60,785 nucleotides of DNA from Burkholderiales bacterium (GTDB lineage: Bacteria > Pseudomonadota > Gammaproteobacteria > Burkholderiales > Casimicrobiaceae). Positions within the stretch are counted from its first letter, which is position 1, and each line of letters begins with the position of its first letter. The position numbers and the translations under genes are program-made. This document shows, piece after piece, positions 15,463 to 22,975 of the stretch. Location: NCBI GenBank assembly GCA_020853025.1, contig JADYZP010000014.1:1-60785 (forward strand), written 5' to 3'. The notes below the pieces were generated by a model, which saw only the letters and a program-made list of their open reading frames with translations, ran no database searches and had not been told where the DNA came from.

Positions 15463-16388
15463 GTGTTCCGGTCGGCGCGCAGCGATCGCTTGTGAGGCGC
15501 CTGGTTCGCGAGCCGCTGCTGCACTTCCTGTTGGCTGGCTTCACGCTCTTTGTCGCTTACAGCGCGCTCAATCCGCAGGCCGGCGACCGGTTCCGATCCG
15601 ACCGGATTCAGTTGACGGAGGTCGATTTGCGCCAGATGGCGCTGGTGTGGGCGGCCAAGTGGCGGCGCCCCCCAACCACGGAGGAAATTCGCAGCTTGAT
15701 CGAGGACCGAGTGCGCGAGGAAGTTTTATACCGCGAGTCGCTCGCGCTCGGACTGGATCAGGGCGACACCATTGTCAGGCGTCGGCTGGCGCAAAAGATG
15801 GAGTTTCTTGCCGAGGACGCCTCCGCGATCCGCGATGCCGATGCCGCGGAGCTCAAGGCGTGGTTCGAGGCAAACCGTGAGCGCTTTGCGGCGCCGGGTC
15901 GCGTGACGTTCCGCCACCTTTACTTCTCTCCCGACCGGCACGGCGATCGCACGCGAGAGGCGGCCGCCCTTGCACTGCAGAAGTTGGCGCGGGAGCCAGC
16001 CGGCTCCGCATCTGCTGCCAATGCAGGCGATCGCTTCATGTATAGCGATTACTACGTGGAGCAGGTCCCCGATCAGGTGGGCAGTGTCTTCGGCGAGCGT
16101 TTCGCGCAGGCGTTGTTCCGCGTCGAACCGGGCGCGTGGCGGGGTCCGATTGAATCGGGATTGGGCTGGCACCTGGTCTTCATCGAGTCCGCCACGCCCA
16201 GGCGCGTGCCCGCGTTCGAGGAGATCGTGCCGGAGGTGCGGGCCGCGTGGATCGAGGAGCAGCGCGCCGCGGCGAAGCGCAGCATGTACGCGCTGATGCG
16301 CGCGCGCTACGAAGTTGTACTGCCCACGACGTCCGCCCTGGGTGCGCTCACCTCGGAGTCGAAGTTAACTGCCGCGGGCGGGCGTTGA
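15459..16388 (+). CDS. Membrane-anchored parvulin-type peptidyl-prolyl isomerase
   Basis: The 309-aa protein has one N-terminal membrane helix (LLHFLLAGFTLFVAYSAL, residues ~21-38), a SurA/PrsA-like helical region (~48-140) and a parvulin domain (~145-255). The latter shows FRHLYFSPDR, LFRVEPGAWRGPIESGLGWH and VFIESATPRRVP. It is expected to help fold exported proteins in the periplasm. Translational coupling with the DUF3604 gene (ATGA) implies that protein, or another product of this run, is its client. The stop overlaps the TTG start of the HupE gene. Confidence 0.88.
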   Translation: MSVPVGAQRSLVRRLVREPLLHFLLAGFTLFVAYSALNPQAGDRFRSDRIQLTEVDLRQMALVWAAKWRRPPTTEEIRSLIEDRVREEVLYRESLALGLDQGDTIVRRRLAQKMEFLAEDASAIRDADAAELKAWFEANRERFAAPGRVTFRHLYFSPDRHGDRTREAAALALQKLAREPAGSASAANAGDRFMYSDYYVEQVPDQVGSVFGERFAQALFRVEPGAWRGPIESGLGWHLVFIESATPRRVPAFEEIVPEVRAAWIEEQRAAAKRSMYALMRARYEVVLPTTSALGALTSESKLTAAGGR

Positions 16389-17389
16389 ATTTCGGGCGCT
16401 CCCTGCTGATCGTTGCCGCTATTCTGGCTTCGCTGCCGGTGTCAGCGTGGGCGCACGAATCGCGACCGGCGTATCTCGAAATCAACGAGACCGCACCCGG
16501 CCGCTACGACGTGCTTTGGCGCACTCCGGTACTGTCGGGAATGCGGCTGCCGGTCGTGATCGAGTTCGCCGACGGCACACGCAATCTCACGGCTCCCGTA
16601 ACGCGCGAACTTTCCGATTCGCTGGTCGAGCGCCGCATCATTGAAGTTCCTGGCGGCCTTGCCGGCAAGCGGATCGCGTTCGCGGGACTCCAGGGCACCA
16701 TCACCGACGTGCTGGCGCGGGTGCAATTTCGCAATGGTGTGTATTCGACCACGCTCGTCCACCCATCGCAACCGTGGCTGGAGATCAGCGCGGCGGTCGG
16801 CTGGCCTGGCGTTGCGGCTGCCTACCTGCGGCACGGCGTCGATCACATTCTTCTCGGCTACGATCACCTGCTGTTTGTCCTCGCCTTGATCCTCATCGTC
16901 CCCGGCTCGCGGAAGCTGCTGTGGACGGTCACCGCGTTCACCCTTGCGCATTCGATCACGCTGGCGCTCGCTACGCTTGGCTATGTTCATGTCCCCGGAC
17001 CGCCGGTCGAGGCGGCCATCGCACTGTCCATTCTGTTGCTCGCGTGCGAAATCGTGCGGCTGCGGCGCGGGGAGTCGAGTTTCACCGCACGCTGGCCGTG
17101 GGTGATTGCGTTTGCCTTTGGGCTGCTGCATGGATTGGGATTCGCAAGCGCGTTGGCGAGCATCGGACTGCCGCAGGGCGATGTCCCGCTTGCGCTGTTC
17201 GCGTTCAACGCCGGCGTCGAGGTCGGACAGCTCATGTTCATTGCCGTCGTGCTTGGAATATTCGCGCTGGCGAAGCGCCTCCCGCGCGTCGGCGCGCTCG
17301 AACGCCATGCGCAGCCGGTGGCCTGCTACGCGATCGGCACCCTCGCCTCATTCTGGTTCTTCGAGCGGCTTGCGGGATTTTCCGGGTGA
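16385..17389 (+). CDS. HupE/UreJ-family membrane protein
   Basis: The 334-aa protein has a signal peptide ending AWAHES, a periplasmic beta domain of ~150 residues, and then about six membrane helices starting at GVDHILLGYDHLLFVLAL. That HilxGyDH motif is the HupE/UreJ_2 signature (histidines that may bind nickel or another metal). The frame opens earlier, but the signal peptide begins at TTG 16385, which overlaps the PPIase stop (TTGA), so I use that start. HupE relatives are linked to metal uptake; with no hydrogenase or urease genes nearby, nickel is not implied here and the substrate is open. Confidence 0.85.
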   Translation: MNFGRSLLIVAAILASLPVSAWAHESRPAYLEINETAPGRYDVLWRTPVLSGMRLPVVIEFADGTRNLTAPVTRELSDSLVERRIIEVPGGLAGKRIAFAGLQGTITDVLARVQFRNGVYSTTLVHPSQPWLEISAAVGWPGVAAAYLRHGVDHILLGYDHLLFVLALILIVPGSRKLLWTVTAFTLAHSITLALATLGYVHVPGPPVEAAIALSILLLACEIVRLRRGESSFTARWPWVIAFAFGLLHGLGFASALASIGLPQGDVPLALFAFNAGVEVGQLMFIAVVLGIFALAKRLPRVGALERHAQPVACYAIGTLASFWFFERLAGFSG

Positions 17390-17862
17390 GGCCGGGTTTG
17401 CTCGCGGGCGCCAATGCCTTCAATCGAAGAGGCCACGGCACGATCTGGCTTCGCAAACTGGCGGCCGCACCGACGCTTTTCCTGTGTTCTGCCATTGTTC
17501 TCGGTCAGAACGCGGAGCATCCGCTCAAGCCCCCCGACCGATCGAGTCCGCACGCCGCGTTGAAGACGTTTCTCGAAGCGAGCGACCTCGTCGCGGCCTA
17601 TCTGTCGCGCGATTACCTGCCGTCTCCGCCGTACGAACGCGCCCGGCGCCTGCCCTCGCTCGCCTCGGTCGCTGTGCAAAGCCTGGACCTGAGCAACGTA
17701 CCTCCCGCAGCGCGGATGAAGACAGGCGGAGCGGCGGTGCAGGAGTGGCGGGAGCAGGGCGCGCTTCCCTTCCCCAATTTCTCGCCGGAACAGGCAGGCC
17801 GAATTCGCGGATCCGTCGTCTGTCCTCCTGCCGGGACTACGGCGGCGTCTCTTGGCAGATGA
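17386..17862 (+). pseudogene. N-terminal fragment of a mechanosensitive channel-type protein
   Basis: A GTG at 17386 overlaps the HupE stop (GTGA), and the frame gives 158 residues: a signal-like start, then NAEHPLKPPDRSSPHAALK and SLDLSNVPPAARMKTG. These match the N-terminal periplasmic region that precedes the MscS channel core in large mechanosensitive channels ('SPRATLxxFLEA ... LDLxxVPPAAR'). The frame then degenerates and stops at 17862 with no membrane channel domain. So it is either a truncated gene or a remnant. The loss of the pore means it cannot act as a channel. The family assignment is by eye. Confidence 0.45.
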
Positions 17863-17949
17863 GCGACGGCAACCGTTCCGCTTGGGAAGGCGTAACCGGC
17901 GGACGACCGGGCATATCGAGTTTCGAATGAAGATCGGGGAGGGAAGGTC

Positions 17950-19404
17950 ATGAACGATTGGCGCACTGTAGTCTCCGTTGCGCTCGGCACGCTGCTCGGC
18001 CTTGGCGGTTGCGCCACACGGCCGGTTAATCCACCGATTAGCCACGTGGATCCGAACGGCGGGTATACGTACCTGGCCCGCCAGAAGCATTTCAAGAACG
18101 ACGAGAACCTGGTGGTGCTCGCCTTCTCGGGAGGCGGCACGCGGGCCGCCGCGTTCTCCTACGGAGTACTCGAGTTTCTGCGTCGCACGGAGGTCATCGC
18201 GCCGAATGGCACCAAGGTTCGGCTGCTGGACTCGGTCAACGTCATCACGGGCGTGTCGGGTGGCAGTTTCACCGCGCTCGCATACGGACTCTATGGCGAC
18301 AAGCTCTTCGCCGACTACGAGCAGCGCTTCCTCAAGCGCGATGTTCAGGGCGAACTGCTAGGGCGTGCGCTCAGTCCGAGATATTGGGGCGACCTGTCGT
18401 CGACGGGTTGGGGCCGCTCCGAGCTCGCCGCCCAGCTGTACGACGAGATCCTATTTAACGGCGCTACCTTCGGCGACCTCGACCGCGGCACTGGCCCATT
18501 CGTCATGGCATCGGCCACCGACATCTCGACCGGCAACCGGGTCACGTTCAACCAGGGGGTGTTCAACGTGATGTGCACTGATCTCAATGCGATACGGCTG
18601 TCGCGCGCCGCCGCCGCCTCGTCCGCCGTGCCGGTCGTGCTCTCGCCGGTCACCATCAACAACTACGGGGGCACCTGCAATTACGCCGTTCCGCCCCTGG
18701 TCAGGCGGTTCGCGCAATCCGCGAACCCGCCGCGGCCGGCGGCGCGCGCGATACGCGAGATCAGGGACGCCGGATCGTATGCCGACAGCGTGCACCGTCC
18801 CTATATCCATCTCGTCGACGGCGGCGTGTCCGACAACGTGGGGATGCGTGGCGTGCTCGATGCGCTGCAACTGCTCGAGGCACTGCACGATGCCGAACTG
18901 CCGACACCGCTCGACCGCGTGCGCAGGATCGTCGTCTTCGTCGTCAACTCGCTGTCGTCACCGCCGACCAATTGGGACGAGTCGGAGTCGCCGCCGGGTA
19001 CGATCAACGTCCTGCTCAAGGCGACGGGCGTTCCGATCGACCACTATTCGTACGAGGCCGTCGAATTGCTGAAGGACATTTCGGCGCGGTGGGAAACGGC
19101 ACGGCGCATTCGAAGCCTGGCCGGGTGCGCCGTCAACTCCGACACTCCGGTGTGCAAGGCGATACGCGTGCCACAGGCAGAGATCTATGCCATCGACGTG
19201 TCGTTCCCCGCGCTTCCCGATGTCAAAGAACGCGCCTACCTCAATGAGCAACCGACGTCATTCGTTCTGCCATCGGAGGCCGTGGACCGCCTGCGCACCG
19301 CGGCGGGGACGATCATCCTCGTCTCGCCCGAATTCCAGCGCTTGCTGAAGGATGTCGGGGCGACGATCGCGCCGCCTCCGCCGGCGGCCGCGACCGCACA
19401 CTGA
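17950..19404 (+). CDS. Patatin-like phospholipase lipoprotein
   Basis: The 484-aa protein has a lipoprotein signal peptide with lipobox LGGC (C21). The patatin elements are the oxyanion loop FSGGGTRAAAF, nucleophile elbow GVSGGSF (GxSxG) and catalytic Asp in LVDGGVSDN. It should be a membrane-anchored lipid acyl hydrolase, probably facing the periplasm. GGAGGGAAGG directly precedes ATG 17950. Residues ~160-200 and ~260-300 are loops longer than in soluble patatins. It follows the envelope gene run in the same direction after an 87-bp gap. Confidence 0.9.
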   Translation: MNDWRTVVSVALGTLLGLGGCATRPVNPPISHVDPNGGYTYLARQKHFKNDENLVVLAFSGGGTRAAAFSYGVLEFLRRTEVIAPNGTKVRLLDSVNVITGVSGGSFTALAYGLYGDKLFADYEQRFLKRDVQGELLGRALSPRYWGDLSSTGWGRSELAAQLYDEILFNGATFGDLDRGTGPFVMASATDISTGNRVTFNQGVFNVMCTDLNAIRLSRAAAASSAVPVVLSPVTINNYGGTCNYAVPPLVRRFAQSANPPRPAARAIREIRDAGSYADSVHRPYIHLVDGGVSDNVGMRGVLDALQLLEALHDAELPTPLDRVRRIVVFVVNSLSSPPTNWDESESPPGTINVLLKATGVPIDHYSYEAVELLKDISARWETARRIRSLAGCAVNSDTPVCKAIRVPQAEIYAIDVSFPALPDVKERAYLNEQPTSFVLPSEAVDRLRTAAGTIILVSPEFQRLLKDVGATIAPPPPAAATAH

Positions 19405-19461
19405 TCGTTGCCGATCGAGAGTCTTGCTCTCGATGCCACCTACCACGAATCGGGAGATCGA

Positions 19462-19875
19462 ATGAAACCAATGGCCAAGCCTATCCTCGCGCCGCTCCTC
19501 GCCACCGCGTTGCTTGCCGCGCCAGGGCCGACCGAGCTCGTTCTCCAGTTCGTGCGCGATGTCGGCGCAGACGATCTTCGAAAGGGATGGGACGAAGGCT
19601 TTGCCAAGAACTCGAGCGCGCAGTTACCGGCATTGAAAGACCGCATCGCGACGCTCAACGGCTGGATGAGCGACGTCAAGACCGGCCAACGCCTTAGCTT
19701 CGTGCACATGCCCGGGACGGGAGTCCTGGTGAACGTGAATGGCACGGCGAAAGAAACAATCAAGGGCGATGATTTCGCGTAGGTGTTTCTGGCGATCTGG
19801 CCGGGCGCCGGTCCGCCGAATTCTTCCACATATCCACGACATGGATTTGCAGTTTGGTCGGAGTCTGTGGCCTAA
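19462..19875 (+). pseudogene. Decayed chalcone isomerase-like exported protein gene
   Basis: The frame starts with a signal peptide (MKPMAKPILAPLLATALLAA) and jumps straight to the second half of a chalcone-isomerase-like domain (PTELVLQFVRDVGADDLRKG, SFVHMPGTGVLVNVNG, IKGDDFA). A TAG stop follows at 19780-19782. The same frame goes on with VFLAIWPGAGPPNS, the expected C-terminal motif of the family ('FxxALLAIWLGxxPP'), to TAA at 19875. So there is a nonsense mutation before the end, and about 60 residues appear to be missing in frame after the signal peptide. The family is recognised from these motifs; the deletion is inferred from its usual ~190-aa length. Confidence 0.7.
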
Positions 19876-19971
19876 CATGTCAATCCATCGGACGCCGTTC
19901 TGGCACTGCTGATTTCCGGCTCCAGTTACCACGGTGCGGCAGCCGCGCTGCGGCCGATGCGAGGCGCAAGT

Positions 19972-20934
19972 CTATGCGTGGTCGGCCCTCTCAGGATTGC
20001 TCTCTATCCATTTCAGCAAGGCTCCCGTCAACTGAACGGGCCGCTTCGCCGGGAAAATTTCATTCGGATATACCACCGTCTCACAGGTACGTGACTTCTT
20101 GGCGATAATTTTTATTACTTGGCCGTTCAAGTCGGGTCGTGTCGAATTAATCGCCAAGAATTGCCGCACGGCATTCGATTGCGGAATTTCGTAGTAATCG
20201 ACGGTGGTCATCTCGACGATGTCGAGCCCATGCGCAGCAAGTATTAGTTGGCACTCCGTGGGTGTCCAAAGGTGCGGGTGACCAGATTCCATCGCTTCAA
20301 AGAACTGCGCCCGGCCGTTCGGATTCGTTTGATTCAGCAAATTCACCAGGCAATCGTAGCCGCAAGCATTTGGCGTTGTAAGAAACAGACTTCCGCCCTC
20401 CTTCAGGACTCGGCTGATTTGAAAAACCGTCCATGCCGGGTCTCGAAACAGGTGCTCCAAAACCTCCGTAAAAAGTACATTGCTGATTGTCCCGTCCTCG
20501 AACGGAAATCTCTCGCTTTCAATATCAATTCGGATTATCGGGTATGGGCTAAAGGGCACGTCGATTGAAATCGTGTGGAAGTTTGACGCCGGATTGACCG
20601 TCCGCAGCATGTGCGTCAGGAACGGTTTGTCCGACCCAACCTCAACGACATCGCTGCCTAGCGGTGTCGAAAGCATGTCTAGATAGCGCGTCTTATGATA
20701 TTTCGCATCGTCTACGAATATCTGTCGAACGTCGTCGGGCAGAAATTCGTAGAACCTGGACACAGCACCGTCGTAGTCCTGCAACAGTGGCCGCAGGCGT
20801 GCCGCGTGCGGATCGCCATTGGGCGCGCCTTTAACGAGGCTTGTCGGGGCGGGCCCCTCTACGCCTTGACCAGCGCGCTTCAATGCCTCGTTGCTCGCGT
20901 GGCGTTCTCGCTTGAAGAACGATGAGAGTCCCAT
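19972..20934 (-). CDS. Class I SAM-dependent methyltransferase
   Basis: The 320-aa protein has a Rossmann methyltransferase core: DVVEVGSDKPFLTHML (motif I variant), IRIDIESERFPFEDG (motif II/III), LFTEVLEHLF and VLKEGGSLFLTTPNACG (motif IV/V). The type is Methyltransf_11/23, often acting on small molecules or on saccharides in surface glycan loci. Base composition is lower in GC than in neighbours, with more AT-ending codons, which suggests recent acquisition. It stands alone, opposite in direction to the genes on its left. The substrate is not visible. Confidence 0.8.
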   Translation of the reverse strand: MGLSSFFKRERHASNEALKRAGQGVEGPAPTSLVKGAPNGDPHAARLRPLLQDYDGAVSRFYEFLPDDVRQIFVDDAKYHKTRYLDMLSTPLGSDVVEVGSDKPFLTHMLRTVNPASNFHTISIDVPFSPYPIIRIDIESERFPFEDGTISNVLFTEVLEHLFRDPAWTVFQISRVLKEGGSLFLTTPNACGYDCLVNLLNQTNPNGRAQFFEAMESGHPHLWTPTECQLILAAHGLDIVEMTTVDYYEIPQSNAVRQFLAINSTRPDLNGQVIKIIAKKSRTCETVVYPNEIFPAKRPVQLTGALLKWIESNPERADHA

Positions 20935-21088
20935 TCGAACCCTTCTATCAGATTGGCACGGCTGCCATCTTCACGTAACGTCGAACTTCGTTGGTGCAGG
21001 CTATCGGGCTCATAGACTACTATAAAGGACAGTCAATCCAACGCGCTGACGCCCCGCCGGGAGCAGCACGGCGATTCGATACTCGCTC

Positions 21089-21173
21089 GTGCCGACGGGA
21101 CGCTGGGGTGAAACGCGGCCGCCGTGGGGGCAGAGTGGGCTTCGGCGTGGGTGTTTTGCAAGCGTCAGCCGAT
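21089..21173. repeat. Dispersed intergenic repeat, copy A
   Basis: This ~85-bp block is clearly related to the block at 31828-31914: same orientation, about three quarters identical by eye, one 1-base indel near the end. Shared cores include GTGCCGACGGGA-GCTGGGGTGA and GCAAGCGTCAGCC (GCGAGCGTCAGCC in B). It contains the last codons and stop of the aminotransferase gene on the minus strand. It looks like a species-specific intergenic repeat (REP-like or 3'-end element). Function is unknown. Confidence 0.7.
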
Positions 21174-22358
21174 CTGAGCTGAACCGAGAAATCGCGCCAG
21201 CCGGTGAACGCCGTCGGCGAGCCGCGCTTCGTCGGAAGCGAAACACCAGCGGACGAAGCCCTCGCCCTCCGGCCCGAACGCGCTGCCGGGTGCCAGGCCC
21301 AGTCGCGCCTCGTGTACCAGCCGCTTGCAGTACGCGAAGCTGTCGGAGAGGCCGTCGACCCGGAAGAACGCGTACATCGCGCCGGCCGGTGCCGCGACCT
21401 CGATGCCGGGCAGCCGCGCGAGTTCGCCAACCAGATAATCACGCGCCCGGCGAAACCGCGCACGGGTATGCGCGACCGTCGCTTCTCCCTGCGTGATCGC
21501 GGCCACGCCCGCGTGCTGGACGAACGCCGGCGAGCACGACGTGTTGTACTCGATCAACTTGCCCAGGTCCGCCATCAGCGCAGGCGGCGCGACGATCCAG
21601 CCCAGTCGCCATCCGGTCATCAGCCACGACTTGGAAAAGCTGTTGGTGCTGACGACGCGTTCTTCGGGGTCGGCGAAATCGAGGAAGGAAGGCGCGGCCG
21701 GAGCGTCCTCGCGGTAGTAGAGCCGCTCGTAGACGTCGTCGGCGACGAGCCAGATGCCGTGGCGCCGGCAGTGCTCGAGGATCGTGCGCTGCTCGGCGCT
21801 CGTGAGCGTCCAGCCGGTCGGATTGTTCGGCGAATTGATCATCACCAGCCGGGTGCGCGGAGTCAGCGCCGCCAGCAGGTGGTCGAGGTCGAGCGTCCAT
21901 TCGCCGGCGCGAAAGGTGAGCGGCACGCATTCGACCTGCGCGGACAGGATCTTCGGAATCTCGACCAGGTTCGGCCACAACGGCGTCACGACGACGACGC
22001 GATCGCCCGGCGCAACCAGCGCCTCGACCACCAGCATCAGCGCCGACATGCCGGACGCGGTGACCGCGACATTCGACTCCGGCGTCGGGCGGTGCAGGCG
22101 GGAGAGGTATTCGGCGAGCGCCGCGCGCAGCGGCGGGATGCCGAAGTTCTGCGTGTAGAACGTCTCGCCGCGCGCGAGCGACGCAGCACCCGCCTCGCGG
22201 ATGAAGGCTGGTGTCACTTCGTCGGGTTCGCCGAACCAGAACGCCAGGATGTCCGGGCTGTCCATGCCCTCGTTGGCGACTTCGCGGATCTGTGACGCGG
22301 CGAGTGCGCGCACGGCGGCGCGTGCCGTGGCATCGTGGCGAGAAGGGGAGTCGGGCAT
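21165..22358 (-). CDS. Class I/II PLP-dependent aminotransferase
   Basis: The 397-aa enzyme is fold type I: FGEPDEVTP near the N-terminus, MINSPNNPTGW, VADDVYERLYY, PLP lysine in SFSKSWLMTGWRLGW, and a C-terminal RWCFAS arginine. The pattern matches the aspartate/aromatic aminotransferase subgroup I-alpha; the amino donor cannot be read from sequence. The frame is open to 22604. I chose ATG 22358 because homologous enzymes begin with the 'ATARAAVRALAASxIREVAN' helix near there; ATG 22406 is an alternative. Its last codons lie inside a dispersed repeat. It is divergent from the small lipoprotein gene. Confidence 0.85.
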   Translation of the reverse strand: MPDSPSRHDATARAAVRALAASQIREVANEGMDSPDILAFWFGEPDEVTPAFIREAGAASLARGETFYTQNFGIPPLRAALAEYLSRLHRPTPESNVAVTASGMSALMLVVEALVAPGDRVVVVTPLWPNLVEIPKILSAQVECVPLTFRAGEWTLDLDHLLAALTPRTRLVMINSPNNPTGWTLTSAEQRTILEHCRRHGIWLVADDVYERLYYREDAPAAPSFLDFADPEERVVSTNSFSKSWLMTGWRLGWIVAPPALMADLGKLIEYNTSCSPAFVQHAGVAAITQGEATVAHTRARFRRARDYLVGELARLPGIEVAAPAGAMYAFFRVDGLSDSFAYCKRLVHEARLGLAPGSAFGPEGEGFVRWCFASDEARLADGVHRLARFLGSAQIG

Positions 22359-22651
22359 CGTCGAATCGCTCGCGGGGTGGGCAGGTGCCGCTTCGTCGGA
22401 TCGCATGGGCGCCGCCCGAAGGTTATACTGCGCTGCGGTCGATTCATGCAAACGCACGAGGTCCGTGCCATCGTCGGCGTCCGTCCTCATGAAGGTTCCT
22501 CCCACGCGGGACCCGCTGGCCGCTTGGTGCGCCGCCGCCTTCGGCCCGCATCGCGCGCTGGATGGCGAGCGCAGCAGACGAGCGCGTTCCGGTACAATCG
22601 GCACCCATTTTCGCCGCGATCGTGGCGTTTTTCCAAGGAGAGCCGAAGTCC

Positions 22652-22876
22652 ATGAAACCGCTTGCCATTGCCGTCATGACGCTGGTACTTGCCGCTTGCG
22701 CGGGTACGTCCACGTCAGCTAATGATTCGTCCGCCATGCAGGCGCCGAGACAGGAAAAAAAATATCGCACGGGCAGCCATATTCCGGTTCGCGATCCGCT
22801 GTCGCCGTCGTCATCGCCGACCACGATCGCCAGTCCGTCGGCGATGCAGCAGGGCGCCGCGCCGCCAGCGAAATAG
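22652..22876 (+). CDS. Small lipoprotein
   Basis: The 74-aa product has a short lipoprotein signal (MKPLAIAVMTLVLAAC, lipobox LAAC) and a polar mature part with KKYRTGSHIPVRDPLSP. AAGGAGAG lies upstream of ATG 22652, while the open frame's earlier start has no site. Proteins of this type ('YRTGSNIPxRD') are widespread in beta- and gammaproteobacteria, without known function. It is followed at 100 bp by the multiheme cytochrome in the same direction. Confidence 0.75.
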   Translation: MKPLAIAVMTLVLAACAGTSTSANDSSAMQAPRQEKKYRTGSHIPVRDPLSPSSSPTTIASPSAMQQGAAPPAK

Positions 22877-22975
22877 CGCAGCGCGCCAGGTTCTCCCCGG
22901 GGGTGCTGAGCCGCGTCCGATGCGGTGGACGTTTCCTGGCGGCGCAAGTTTTCGGACGATTCCCGACCGACGCCC

